DNA of 64,000 nt from Streptomyces aurantiogriseus (GTDB taxonomy: Bacteria; Actinomycetota; Actinomycetes; Streptomycetales; Streptomycetaceae): assembly GCF_014649375.1 (NCBI RefSeq), contig NZ_BMSX01000032.1, positions 1-64,000 of the forward strand. Direction: 5' to 3'. Below are positions 36,038 to 44,797 of this stretch, one piece after another (position 1 is the stretch's first letter; every line of letters starts with the position of its first letter). The notes under the pieces are model-generated. The model was not told where the DNA came from. It did no database searches and saw only the letters and a program-made list of their open reading frames with translations. A program made the position numbers and the translations under genes.

Positions 36038-37080
36038 GCCACGCAGCACCCGGGCCCACGCCCACGCCGGCGTCCGGGCCGAGGCCCACGCCCGCGTCGG
36101 CGTCCGGGCTCGCTGCGGTGTCCGCGTCCCGGTCCGCGCCCGGTCCCGTGTCCGTGTCCCGGTCCGTGTCTGCTCCCGCGCCTGGGCACGCCGCCGCGTC
36201 CGGTCTCGCCTCCGCGTCCGGGTCCGCACCCGGGCCCGCGTCCCGGTCCGCGTCTGCCCCCGCCTCCGGGCCCGCGCCAGCTGCTGCTTCCGCGTCCGTG
36301 CCCGACCCCGCGTCCCAGTTCGCGTCTGCTTCCGCGTCCGTGCCCGACTCCGCGTCCGCCTCCGCGTCCCGGCACGTCCTCGACAACCCCGCCCTCGCCT
36401 CCCTCACCGGCCCGCACGCCCGGTTCGCCGAGCGTCGGGGTCGGGTGCTGCGCTATCCCGTCGACGTGTCTCCCTGGCTGGCCCTGCCCGACGAGCCGGA
36501 CGCCCGCGACTGGGCGGATCTCGCGGCGCTCGCCGGGCCGGGAGCGGAGGTTGCGTTGCCCGGGTTCCGGGGGGAGGTCCCGTCGGACTGGGAGATCACC
36601 CTGCGCATCGAGGGCGTGCAGTTCGTGGACGACGGGCTGGCCGCCGCACCGGACCCGGAGGCGGTCCGCCTCGGTTCCGCCGACGTCCCCGAGATGCTCG
36701 ACCTGGTCGCCCGCACCCAGCCCGGCCCCTTCGAGCCCCGCACCATTGAGCTCGGCACCTACCTCGGCATCCGCCGCGACGGCGCCCTCGTCGCCATGGC
36801 GGGCGAACGCCTTCACCCGCCCGGCTGGACCGAGATCAGCGCGGTCTGCACCGACCCCGCCGTCCGTGGCCAGGGCCTCGCCACCCGCCTGATCCTCGCC
36901 GTCGCCCACGGCATCCGCGCACGCGGCGAGATCCCCTTCCTCCACACCGGCGCCGCCAACACCAACGCCATCCGCCTCTACGAGTCGCTGGGCTTCCGCC
37001 TGCGCCGCAGGACGGCGTTCCTCGCGGCCCGCGTTCCGCAGCGGCTGGGGGAGGGGCGGGAGACGGTGTCGGTGGGGTGA
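36034..37080 (+). CDS. GNAT N-acetyltransferase with a long Ser/Ala/Pro-rich N-terminal extension
   Basis: A 348-residue frame. Residues 1-112 are a low-complexity tract of Ser, Ala and Pro. From about residue 113 (RHVLDNPALASL) a normal FR47-like GNAT begins, with acetyl-CoA motif VRGQGLATRLILAV and the C-terminal NAIRLYESLGF. A typical family member would start near residue 113, where no good start codon was seen. The ATG overlaps the truncated quinone-reductase stop (ATGA). Substrate unknown. Confidence 0.8.
   Translation: MSHAAPGPTPTPASGPRPTPASASGLAAVSASRSAPGPVSVSRSVSAPAPGHAAASGLASASGSAPGPASRSASAPASGPAPAAASASVPDPASQFASASASVPDSASASASRHVLDNPALASLTGPHARFAERRGRVLRYPVDVSPWLALPDEPDARDWADLAALAGPGAEVALPGFRGEVPSDWEITLRIEGVQFVDDGLAAAPDPEAVRLGSADVPEMLDLVARTQPGPFEPRTIELGTYLGIRRDGALVAMAGERLHPPGWTEISAVCTDPAVRGQGLATRLILAVAHGIRARGEIPFLHTGAANTNAIRLYESLGFRLRRRTAFLAARVPQRLGEGRETVSVG
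36046..36370 (+). repeat. Hexamer-rich low-complexity tract encoding Ser/Ala/Pro
   Basis: Irregular repeats of GCGTCCGGG-, GTCCCGGTCC- and GCGCCC-type hexamers cover about 325 bp in the 5' part of the GNAT gene. Slippage could change the tract length. Confidence 0.7.
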
Positions 37081-37147
37081 AGTCCGACCCGGTCACGGCC
37101 GGAAAAAGCGGTTACCCGTAATGCCGCACGGTGCGAGACTGCCGGGC

Positions 37148-37705
37148 ATGCCACGACCGGACCTCTCCGACCTCGACCACTTGCGGGAGATCGAGCGCCT
37201 CGCCCGGGCGGTCAGGGACGCGGCCGAGACCGAGGACTCGCTGACCTACGGAAGTGATCCGGAGGAGGCGACGCAGGTGCAGCGGGCCGTGAACGCCCTG
37301 GCCCGCGCACTGCGTCACCACCACTTCCCCGGCGACGGCTGCCTGCCCGATGAGGAGGACAGGCCCACCGTCCGCCTCGTGGGCGTGGTGGTCCTGCGCC
37401 CCTCTGTGATGCCCGCGGGAACGGAGGAGACGTACGAGGAGGCATGCGCACGCCTCGGGTTGGAACCCCGCGCCGAGGGCTGGGCGCTGTGGAACACCTG
37501 GGGCGACGGCGGCGCGCCGGTCACCTTGGCGGTCTCAGCGGTCGACACGACGGACGGACTCCTCGCGAACTGGGCGCGCGGCCGGGCCGTCTACCCGGTG
37601 ACCCCGGTGCCCTCCCAGATCGCCGCTGTCCGGCAGGGCTGGACCGGTCCGATGACGTTCTCGCCGCTCGGCGTGGCGAAGCTCGGACTCATGGGGTTGC
37701 CGTAG
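37148..37705 (+). CDS. Conserved-looking protein of unknown function
   Basis: A 185-residue protein with no membrane segment. It begins LSDLDHLREIERLARAVRDA, a helical stretch, then has an alpha/beta part (VRLVGVVVLRPSVMPAGTEE; EGWALWNTWGDGGAPVTLAV). Codon use is regular. In-frame ATGs at 37121 and 37148 are candidates; neither has a strong ribosome site. Confidence 0.6.
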   Translation: MPRPDLSDLDHLREIERLARAVRDAAETEDSLTYGSDPEEATQVQRAVNALARALRHHHFPGDGCLPDEEDRPTVRLVGVVVLRPSVMPAGTEETYEEACARLGLEPRAEGWALWNTWGDGGAPVTLAVSAVDTTDGLLANWARGRAVYPVTPVPSQIAAVRQGWTGPMTFSPLGVAKLGLMGLP

Positions 37706-37913
37706 TGGCGCATCAGGTCGCCACGGCCTCGGAGTCCGCCAGTTGGGGTAGGGTGGCGGCCGGCTGCGGAGGTCCCCAGCCGTGAGCGACCCGAGGGGGT
37801 GAGACCCATTACCGCAGTGTCAGGTCGGGTGCTCTCACCTCAGAACGGCGCGGAACGCCGCCGGTAGGCGACCGCGAGAGCGCCCTTCGGCTCCCGAAAG
37901 GCTCTCGGCTTCC
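37706..37913. other. 208-bp gap with a possible leader peptide (37799-37867)
   Basis: A GTG at 37799 opens 22 codons ending RRR-stop (RPITAVSGRVLSPQNGAERR), just after CGAGGG. It may be a translated leader for the following methyltransferase, but the spacing to the ribosome site is poor. Nothing else was recognised. Confidence 0.25.
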
Positions 37914-38756
37914 ATGCCCTCACTGTTCCCCTCATCCTCCTCCTCTCCCTTCCCTTTTCCTTCCTCCTCTCCCTCTTCCTCGTCCTCTCCTTCCCGTGAC
38001 GCCGTCGTCGCCGCGCTGCGCGCCGCCGGGTGCGTCTTCGCCGAGGACGAGGCGGAGTTGATGCTCGCCACCGCCCGTACACCGGACGAGCTCGCCGCGA
38101 TGGTGGAGCGCCGTGTGGCCGGTCTGCCCCTTGAACTCGTCGTCGGCTGGGCGGAGTTCCACGGACTGCGCGTCGTCGTCGAACCGGGCGTCTTCGTGCC
38201 CCGCCGCCGCACCGAGTTCCTCGTCACGCAGGCGCTCGCCCACGCCCCGCACGCGTCCGTCGTCGTGGACCTGTGCTGCGGCTCGGGCGCGGTCGGCGCG
38301 GCCCTGGCCGCAGCGCTCGGCCAAGTCGAGCTGCACGCCGCCGACATCGACCCGGCCGCGGTGCGCTGCGCCCGCCGCAATGTGTCCCCCCACGGCGGAC
38401 ACGTCCACGCGGGCGACCTGTTCGAGGCACTCCCCGGCCGGCTGCGCGGCCGTGTCGACATCCTGGCCGCCAACGTGCCGTACGTCCCCACCGGCGAGGT
38501 CCCCCTGCTGCCCGCAGAGGCACGTGACCACGAGCCCCTCACTGCCCTCGACGGAGGCGCCGACGGACTCGATGTGCTGCGCCGGGTCGCCGCCGGGGCG
38601 GCGCGGTGGCTCGCGCCCGGCGGCTGCCTCCTCGTCGAGACCAGCGAACGTCAGGCACCGGACGCCGTCGAGGCGTTCACCCGCGGCGGCCTGACGACCC
38701 GTCTGGCCGTGGACGAGGAGCTGTACGCCCACGTGGTGATCGGGACCAGGGGGTAG
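37914..38756 (+). CDS. PrmC/HemK-related N5-glutamine methyltransferase-like protein
   Basis: A 280-residue protein. The first 28 residues are a Ser/Pro/Phe run encoded by a pyrimidine tract. A PrmC-like N-terminal helical part is followed by the methyltransferase domain (VVVDLCCGSGAVGAALAAAL). The catalytic NPPY of PrmC is NVPYVP here, as in a PrmC-related subgroup in actinobacteria. It may methylate a protein glutamine or a small molecule. Translation might begin later (a downstream start near residue 28 would skip the run). Confidence 0.82.
   Translation: MPSLFPSSSSSPFPFPSSSPSSSSSPSRDAVVAALRAAGCVFAEDEAELMLATARTPDELAAMVERRVAGLPLELVVGWAEFHGLRVVVEPGVFVPRRRTEFLVTQALAHAPHASVVVDLCCGSGAVGAALAAALGQVELHAADIDPAAVRCARRNVSPHGGHVHAGDLFEALPGRLRGRVDILAANVPYVPTGEVPLLPAEARDHEPLTALDGGADGLDVLRRVAAGAARWLAPGGCLLVETSERQAPDAVEAFTRGGLTTRLAVDEELYAHVVIGTRG
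37935..37981 (+). repeat. 47-nt uninterrupted polypyrimidine tract
   Basis: Only C and T on the plus strand, with TCC/TTCC/CTC units. With one G at 37982 it extends to 37995. Such a homopurine-homopyrimidine stretch can slip or form triplex DNA. Confidence 0.8.
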
Positions 38757-38759
38757 GAG

Positions 38760-39431
38760 TCAGGTCGTGGCGCCGCTGCCCGAGGGGCTGGGCGAGCGGT
38801 CGTCGCGGCCCCACGGCCCGTGCCCCGGGAAGCCGAACCGCCGGTCACCCGGGGCCTTGTCCTCGAACGTGCCGGACAGGACACGCTCGGCCGTCCGCGT
38901 GTCACCGGATCGGGACCCGGCGACGTACACGGTGTCGCCCTTCTTCAGGGCGTCCGCCCCGGAGGTGGAGTCGCCGTCGGCGAAGACCTTCGTGTCCTTG
39001 GTCACCGTCCATGTCCACGAGGTGCCGTCCTCACTCCTGACGGTCACCCGGTCGCCGTCGGTCTCCTCGACGGTGCCCCGCTGCCAGCTCCGGACGACCC
39101 ACTCGCCGGTGTCCCGGTCCTTCACGGTCGCCTCGCCGTGCACGCCCTCGCCGCCGAAGCGTGACCACGGGCCGCCGCGGCCCTGCCGGTCGCCGGGCCC
39201 GTCCTGGGACGCCGAGGCCGACGGGGACGCGCCGGGCGCGGCGTCGGAGGAGCCTCCCGAGGTCGCGGCGTACGCGACGGTGCCGCCGAGCGCCAGCACG
39301 GCCACGGTCGTGGCCGCGATCACAGCGCGCCCGCGGGCCGACCGCCGCTGCCACAGCGCGCGCAGTGACGTGCGCTCCGGTTCCTCTCCGCCCGGGCCCG
39401 AGAGCACCTCGACCTCTTCCGGGTCGTCCAT
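38760..39431 (-). CDS. Single-pass membrane protein with DUF5666-like outer domain
   Basis: A 223-residue protein with an acidic/Arg cytoplasmic start, a membrane helix at about 36-56 (VIAATTVAVLALGGTVAYAA), a Ser/Ala/Gly linker, and a beta-rich outer domain (SWQRGTVEETDGDRVTVRSE; WTVTKDTKVFADGD) resembling the DUF5666 repeat. Function unknown. Confidence 0.78.
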   Translation of the reverse strand: MDDPEEVEVLSGPGGEEPERTSLRALWQRRSARGRAVIAATTVAVLALGGTVAYAATSGGSSDAAPGASPSASASQDGPGDRQGRGGPWSRFGGEGVHGEATVKDRDTGEWVVRSWQRGTVEETDGDRVTVRSEDGTSWTWTVTKDTKVFADGDSTSGADALKKGDTVYVAGSRSGDTRTAERVLSGTFEDKAPGDRRFGFPGHGPWGRDDRSPSPSGSGATT

Positions 39432-39549
39432 GACCCCTCACTCTCCTCAGCCTCGGGGGAACACGCCTTGCTGTGATTGTGTGAGGCGCCCGGTAAGGAA
39501 CGGGTAATGGCCAGCTGTGAGTTTCTGTCCCACCGGTCCGGGCCGCGAA

Positions 39550-39596
39550 GACGTCGTTCCCCCGGGCCACGAGTGGGGCCAGGGGGGAACGACGTC
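39550..39596. other. 14-bp perfect inverted repeat with 19-bp loop
   Basis: GACGTCGTTCCCCC (39550-39563) is repeated inverted at 39583-39596. It lies downstream of the minus-strand beta-helix gene and upstream of the DUF5666-like gene; no T-tract follows in the minus direction. It could be an mRNA-stability hairpin or a regulatory dyad. Confidence 0.7.
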
Positions 39597-39663
39597 ACGC
39601 GGCGCCCCGCGTAAGCCGACTGTGTCGACAGAACTGTCCGGGGCTGTGCGCGGCTGCGCCCTT

Positions 39664-40818
39664 CTAGGCACAACCGGGCACTCTTCCGGTGCAGTTGCTC
39701 GGCTTGTTCAGGCTGACCCCGCCGCCCTTGAGCGTCACGACGGCCCCAGGCCAGTTGTGGATGCCGCCGCCTTGTCCGCTGGCACGGTTCCCCGAGACCG
39801 TCGTGCGGTCGAGCGTCAGCCGGGCGGTGTCCGTCCTCGGTTCCTGCTCGTTGTTGAGGCCGCCGCCGTTCCGGCCCGCCCGGTTCTTCAGGACCTGGCT
39901 GTCCCTCAGCGTCGCGGTGCCTTCGTTGTTGAGGGCGCCGGCGTCGTGTCCCGCCTGGTTGGAGACGAAGGAGGTGCGCTGGACGTCCACCGTCCCGTCC
40001 TCGCTGTTGGCCAGGCCGCCGCCTTCCATGGCGGCCCAGTTCTCGGTGATCGAGCTGTCCCTGATCGTGGCATGTCCGTAGGTGTTGATGCCGCCGCCGT
40101 CGTCCTCACGGGCCTCGTTGTTCGCGATGCGACTGCCCTCGACGATCAGCCTGCCCTCGTTGAGGATGCCGCCGCCGTCCTCGTCGGCGGTGTTGCCGGC
40201 CACCGTGGAGTTCGTGAGCCTGAGGGTGCCCGAGGCGTTGTTGTTGATGCCGCCGCCGTCGCCGATGAACCGCGGGGGGTTGCTGGCCACGTTCGTCAGG
40301 ACGCGGCTGTTGACGAGGGTGGCGTGGCCGCCCTCGTTGGAGATGCCACCGCCCCTGCCGGTGGCGTAGTTGCCGGCGACCGTGCTGTGTTCCAACCGCA
40401 GCGTGCCCCTGTTCCTGATCCCGCCGCCGTTCCCCATGATGAGACCGCCCTCCACCGTGGTGCCCCGCAGGGTGAGGCTGCCTCCGGCGGCGACCGCGAG
40501 CAGGCGGAAACGCGAGGCCGCGTGGTGCGAGGAGCGGACCAGGGCCGAATCCTGACCCATGATGGTGACCTTGCCGGTGATGGCCGGCAGGGCGGTGCCC
40601 GAACCGTTGAAGTCGTGCGCGAAGCGGTACGTGCAGCGCTTCGCCAGCGTGATCACACCGCCGTGCGCGTTCGCCCGGCCCACGGCGGCGATGAGACCGG
40701 CGGCGTCACCACACGCGATGCTCGCGTTCGCCTTCTGGGCCACGGCCGGTGGCGCCGTCACCGCTACCCCGAGACTCGCCACCAGCGCGGACCCGGCCAC
40801 CACGAGACACTTCTTCAT
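39664..40818 (-). CDS. Secreted right-handed beta-helix repeat protein
   Basis: A 384-residue exported protein with a signal peptide (about 1-33, cleavage near AVA-QK), then about eleven parallel-beta-helix coils built from G-G-G-I/L-x-N and NS-x-V/I-x-x-N units (RGGGISNEGGHATLVNSRVL; GGGINNNASGTLRLTNSTVA). Such proteins resemble the polymorphic outer-surface/pectate-lyase-like repeat group; no catalytic residues were recognised. ATG 40818 has AGAGGAAG before it. Confidence 0.85.
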   Translation of the reverse strand: MKKCLVVAGSALVASLGVAVTAPPAVAQKANASIACGDAAGLIAAVGRANAHGGVITLAKRCTYRFAHDFNGSGTALPAITGKVTIMGQDSALVRSSHHAASRFRLLAVAAGGSLTLRGTTVEGGLIMGNGGGIRNRGTLRLEHSTVAGNYATGRGGGISNEGGHATLVNSRVLTNVASNPPRFIGDGGGINNNASGTLRLTNSTVAGNTADEDGGGILNEGRLIVEGSRIANNEAREDDGGGINTYGHATIRDSSITENWAAMEGGGLANSEDGTVDVQRTSFVSNQAGHDAGALNNEGTATLRDSQVLKNRAGRNGGGLNNEQEPRTDTARLTLDRTTVSGNRASGQGGGIHNWPGAVVTLKGGGVSLNKPSNCTGRVPGCA

Positions 40819-41018
40819 GGGTGTTTCTTCCTCTCGGTTCAAACGAGCCCGCCCGCCTGCGCCTCCGTCAGCCGAAGAGGAGGTAAGGGAACCGCACCAG
40901 GGGCGCGCCGTGTCGACGCGACAGACCTAACACCTGCGCCCGGCGCATCCCCGCAGCTCCCGTTGGAAGTTCGCAATTCCATACGAACGGAGGTCATCAG
41001 GCCCCGCTGCTGGTGTGG

Positions 41019-43079
41019 TCACTCCCGCGCCCGGGCCACGAGCAGTGCCACGTCGTCGTGGTTGTCGGGGTGGTGCAGCGCGCGCAGGAGCAGGTCGCAC
41101 ATCTCCTCCAGCGGGCGCGTCGGGCCGTCGAGGAGGGCGAGCAGCGCGTCCAGGCGCTCGTCGAGGGAGTGACGGCGCGTCTCGACCAGGCCGTCCGTGT
41201 ACAGCACGAGTTGGTCTCCGGGGGCGAAGTCGACGTCGGTCGTGGAGAACGCCACGCCACCCACGCCCAGCGGAGCTCCGGTGGGCAGATCGAGCAGCTC
41301 GGGCGGGTGGCCGGGACGTACCCGCGCGGGCGGCAGGTGCCCGGCGTTGGCGATGCGGCACCGGCCGAGACGGGGATCGTGGACGGCGTACACGCAGGTG
41401 GCGATGGAGTGGTCCAGGCCCGAGGTGATCCGGTCGAGGTGCTCCAGGAGCACCGCAGGGTCGAGGTTCAAGGAGGCCAGGGTGGTCGTCGCGGTGCGCA
41501 GCCGGCCCATGGTGGCGGCGGCGTCGATGCCGCTGCCCATGACATCGCCGACGACGAGCGCGGTCTTGCCGCCCTCCAGCGGGATGACGTCGAACCAGTC
41601 GCCGCCCACCTCGGTCGTGGCCCCCGCGGGCTGATAGCGGGAGGCCACCTCCAGGCCTCCGGTCACCGACGGATGGCTCGGCAGCAGGCTGCGCTGGAGG
41701 GTGAGCGCGGTGCTGCGGGCGTTCTGGTACCAGCGGGCGTTGTCGATCTGCACGGCCGCGCGGGCGGCCAGCTCGCGGGCGAGCAGCAGGTCGTCCCGGC
41801 CGAAGGGCACGGGGTTGCGGGTCCGTTTGAGGTCCAGGGCGCCCAGTACCTCGCCTCGGGCGATGAGCGGCACCGCCAGATACGAGTGGACGCCCGCCTG
41901 CTCCAGCAGCCCGGCCGCCTCCGAGGAGCGGGCGATGCGTGCCAGGTCCTCGTCCTTGACCTGCGTCACCATGACCGGCCGGCCGGTGCGCACGCACTCG
42001 GTCACGAGGCGGTCGGGCGCGTAGCGGGTGATCTGGCCGGGCGGATCGGCCGCATCGAGCCCGTCCGGCCCGTCGGCGGCCCGGACCGCCAGCGCGCGGA
42101 TCACGGCCGGTTCGGCGGGCCCGAGGCTGCTGCGCCGGCCCGCGACCACCGCGTCGAGCAGGTCCACCGTGGCCACGTCGGCCAGCTCCGGCACGGCGAC
42201 GTCGGCCAGTTCCCGGGCGGTCTGTTCGAGGTCCAGGGTGGTCCCGATCCGGGCGGAGGCGTCAGCGACCAGGGCCAGGCGGCGACGCGCGGCCTCGGTC
42301 TCGACGCTCGCCCGGTACTGGTCGGTGACGTCGAGGACGGAGAAGGCCACGCCCAGCACGGTGCCGCGCGAGTCTTCCAGGCGGTACAGCGAGAGCGACC
42401 ACGCGTGGTCCTCGTGGGGGTCGGCGGGCGTGCGTCCGACGGTGGACCGGTCGAGGATCGGCACACCGGTCCGCAGCACCTCCCGGGCCGCTGACTCGAG
42501 GGCCTCCGTGTCCAGCATGGGAAGCACCTCGTGGATCCTCCGGCCCACGTGCTCCTCCGCGGGAACGCCGTTGATCAGCTCCAGCGCGGGATTGACCGTG
42601 ACGTACCGCAGCCGGGTGTCCAGGACGGCGAAGCCGATGGGGGACTGGGTGACCATCCGCGTCGACAGGGCCACGTCCCGCTCCAGCCGGCGCACCGTCG
42701 ACTGGTCGGCGGCCAGGCCCAGGGCGTAGATGTCGCCCTGGTCGTCCTCGAGCCGCATGTTGCGGAACTCCACCAGCCGTGTTCTGCCGTCCTTGCACCG
42801 GATGGGGAACGCGCCCGCCCAGCTGCGGCCGGTGGCCATGACGTCCGTGAACAGCTTCACGACCAGGTCGAAGTGCCGCTCGTGGACCATCACATGCGCC
42901 GCGTACCGCCCCAGCGCCTCCCGCGCCGAGTAGCCGAACAGCTCCTCGGCCTGCGGGCTCCACAGCACGATGCGGCCCTCGGTGTCGAGCACCACCGAGG
43001 CCACGTTCAGCACGTCCAGCAGCCCGCTGGGCCCTGTCGGACCGCCGCCCTCGGCCGCGGTCGTCCCGACTGCACTCAT
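41019..43079 (-). CDS. PAS-PAS-GAF-PP2C (SpoIIE-type) serine phosphatase
   Basis: A 686-residue cytoplasmic multidomain regulator. PAS1 is at about 15-125 (VVLDTEGRIVLWSPQAEELF), PAS2 at about 140-250 (GFAVLDTRLRYVTVNPALEL), a GAF domain at about 265-440 (VHSYLAVPLIARGEVLGALD), and a PP2C/SpoIIE catalytic domain from about 470 with metal-ligand motifs EVGGDWFDVIPL, VVGDVMGSGIDAA and DDVALLVARAR. Streptomyces relatives dephosphorylate anti-sigma-factor antagonists. An in-frame ATG at 43187 with GGAGG just before it is an alternative start. Confidence 0.9.
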   Translation of the reverse strand: MSAVGTTAAEGGGPTGPSGLLDVLNVASVVLDTEGRIVLWSPQAEELFGYSAREALGRYAAHVMVHERHFDLVVKLFTDVMATGRSWAGAFPIRCKDGRTRLVEFRNMRLEDDQGDIYALGLAADQSTVRRLERDVALSTRMVTQSPIGFAVLDTRLRYVTVNPALELINGVPAEEHVGRRIHEVLPMLDTEALESAAREVLRTGVPILDRSTVGRTPADPHEDHAWSLSLYRLEDSRGTVLGVAFSVLDVTDQYRASVETEAARRRLALVADASARIGTTLDLEQTARELADVAVPELADVATVDLLDAVVAGRRSSLGPAEPAVIRALAVRAADGPDGLDAADPPGQITRYAPDRLVTECVRTGRPVMVTQVKDEDLARIARSSEAAGLLEQAGVHSYLAVPLIARGEVLGALDLKRTRNPVPFGRDDLLLARELAARAAVQIDNARWYQNARSTALTLQRSLLPSHPSVTGGLEVASRYQPAGATTEVGGDWFDVIPLEGGKTALVVGDVMGSGIDAAATMGRLRTATTTLASLNLDPAVLLEHLDRITSGLDHSIATCVYAVHDPRLGRCRIANAGHLPPARVRPGHPPELLDLPTGAPLGVGGVAFSTTDVDFAPGDQLVLYTDGLVETRRHSLDERLDALLALLDGPTRPLEEMCDLLLRALHHPDNHDDVALLVARARE

Positions 43080-43320
43080 GCCACGCTTCGCCTCCGAAGG
43101 TCGACGCGGCACGCCGTCCCCCGTGCCGACTCCCCCTGTTCTCTCGCGCACAACCGTCTTCTCCCACGCCTGGGGCCCGTCTTCCATGCTCCTCCAGTAC
43201 GGCGCTGCCCGCCGTTCTCCTCACGGTCCGCGCCCGTCCATGGAATTGGTCTGTACATGACCACCGAAGTTGGCCACACTGTCGGCCGAGCGCGCACCCA
43301 CCCCCCGACCGAGGAGATCC

Positions 43321-44214
43321 ATGCCCCTGCGCCCTGCCCGGCGACGCCGTCACGTGGTCCGTACCGTCCGCGCCGCCCTGGTCGCGCTGGCCACCGCGAC
43401 CGTCGCCGCCCTCAGCGCCGCCCCGCCCGCCGCGGCCGCCGACACCTGGACGGAGGTCGGCTCCGACCGCGCCGACCCGCTGACCGAGAGCCAGGGCCTG
43501 ACCTCGGTCGAGGTCCCGGTGAACAGCGCCAACCGCTACACGGGCATCGGCACCATCCCTCTCGGCGTGAGCACCCGCGGCTGGAACCACGTCGGCGACC
43601 CCGACGCCTCCTACGACGGCTACTACGTCGAGCCCTACCAGCGGGACTCGGGCACCTCGAAGATGTTCCGGGTGCAGGCACCCGGCGGTGCCTGGTCGGA
43701 GTACGTCCACGCGCTCAGCTCCGGCGAGGCCCTCAACAACTCCTGGGTGGCGATCGCGCCCGGCGGTCAGTGGATGCTGTCGGGTGAGTGGGGCACCATG
43801 ACCCGGCTGCTCGTCTTCCCGACCCCCGGCGTCAACCCGAGCACCTCGCCCTCGGCGAACCTGCCGCAGGCCTCCACTGTCCGCCTCGACCGCGCCGTAC
43901 GCGACGTCCAGGGCTGCGACTTCACCGGCCCGACCACCCTCCTGTGCTCCTCCGACGACCCCGCGGGCACCCTGTTCGGCATCACCAAGCCCCTCCTGCG
44001 GATCGACCTGTCCGCCGAGCCGAACGGCACCTCCGACGTGACCGGCCACGTCACCGCCCTGCGCCAGCTCCCGCTGCGCAGCTCCTGCTCGGGCACCTTC
44101 GAGACGGAGGGCATCGACTACGACCGCCGTACCGGAACCCTGCGGGTGATCGTCATCTCGCCCGGCTTCTGTGTGCTGACGGACAGCAAGACGTACCGCT
44201 TCACGCGGAGCTGA
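43321..44214 (+). CDS. Secreted protein of unknown function
   Basis: A 297-residue exported protein with a Tat-like or strongly basic n-region, signal (about 1-40, cleavage near AAA-ADTW) and a domain with repeated strands typical of a propeller-like fold (YVHALSSGEALNNSWVAIAP; DPAGTLFGITKPLLRIDL). Cysteines (CDF, CSS, CSG, CVL) probably pair. GAGGAGA precedes the ATG; earlier in-frame starts are not needed. Confidence 0.75.
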   Translation: MPLRPARRRRHVVRTVRAALVALATATVAALSAAPPAAAADTWTEVGSDRADPLTESQGLTSVEVPVNSANRYTGIGTIPLGVSTRGWNHVGDPDASYDGYYVEPYQRDSGTSKMFRVQAPGGAWSEYVHALSSGEALNNSWVAIAPGGQWMLSGEWGTMTRLLVFPTPGVNPSTSPSANLPQASTVRLDRAVRDVQGCDFTGPTTLLCSSDDPAGTLFGITKPLLRIDLSAEPNGTSDVTGHVTALRQLPLRSSCSGTFETEGIDYDRRTGTLRVIVISPGFCVLTDSKTYRFTRS

Positions 44215-44329
44215 TTCCGCGCTGATCCTGTCGCTGGTCCCGCCCGGAAAGTGGTGCTTTTCTTGGGATGTGGCGCGGTTCGCGGGGAACCCGCGGTACC
44301 GCGCCACCGCCATGAGAGGAGCGATCACG

Positions 44330-44698
44330 ATGGACCGTGAGCGACCGCACGAGGAGTCCGTCTCCGTCGAGATCAGCGGATGCAGCAAGGAGGACGCCCG
44401 GATCGTGTTCGACGCGCTGTGCACGTGCTTCGAGTCCGACCGCTGCGCCGAGGACGTGCCCGAGCAGCTCCACGAGACCCGCCCGATGGTGTGGCTCGGC
44501 ACCTTCGAGGTCACCGACGCCCACGCGTGCCCGCCTCCCGCCCGGCTCTCGTCCTCCGTCGAGGCCGACGCGCAGGGTGGCTACTGGGCGATCGACCGGC
44601 TCCGCAAGACGCTGGACTCGCTGTTCGCGGTGCGCGACCTCTCTTCGGCCTCCGGGGACCAGGAGAAGGAACTGCACGTCCTGCTCGAAAGCCGGTGA
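44330..44698 (+). CDS. Small acidic protein, function unknown
   Basis: A 122-residue cytoplasmic protein with cysteine-containing helix DARIVFDALCTCFESDRC and a C-terminal leucine-rich helix (DRLRKTLDSLFAVRDLSSA). Start 44330 follows GAGAGGAGCG. No family was recognised. Confidence 0.6.
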   Translation: MDRERPHEESVSVEISGCSKEDARIVFDALCTCFESDRCAEDVPEQLHETRPMVWLGTFEVTDAHACPPPARLSSSVEADAQGGYWAIDRLRKTLDSLFAVRDLSSASGDQEKELHVLLESR

Positions 44699-44722
44699 CC
44701 TGCGGCACAGACCCTCCCGCTC

Positions 44723-44744
44723 ATTGTGCAACTAGTTGCATAAT
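44723..44744. promoter_or_regulatory. PadR-type operator TGCAACTAGTTGCA
   Basis: A perfect 14-bp palindrome at 44727-44740, extendable to 11-bp arms with a single mismatch. Sequence and size resemble PadR-family sites. It lies 54 bp before the fadH-like gene, whose operon ends in a PadR gene. Confidence 0.75.
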
Positions 44745-44797
44745 CCGTGCGCGGCCTCTAGAACTACAGGGGACGACACCGCGCACGGAGGCCTGCC

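Noticed and set aside
35784..36407. Asp/Ala/Gly-repeat open frame on the minus strand
   Set aside because: It is the complement of the GNAT Ser/Ala/Pro tract; the repeating DADA pattern follows from the repeats.
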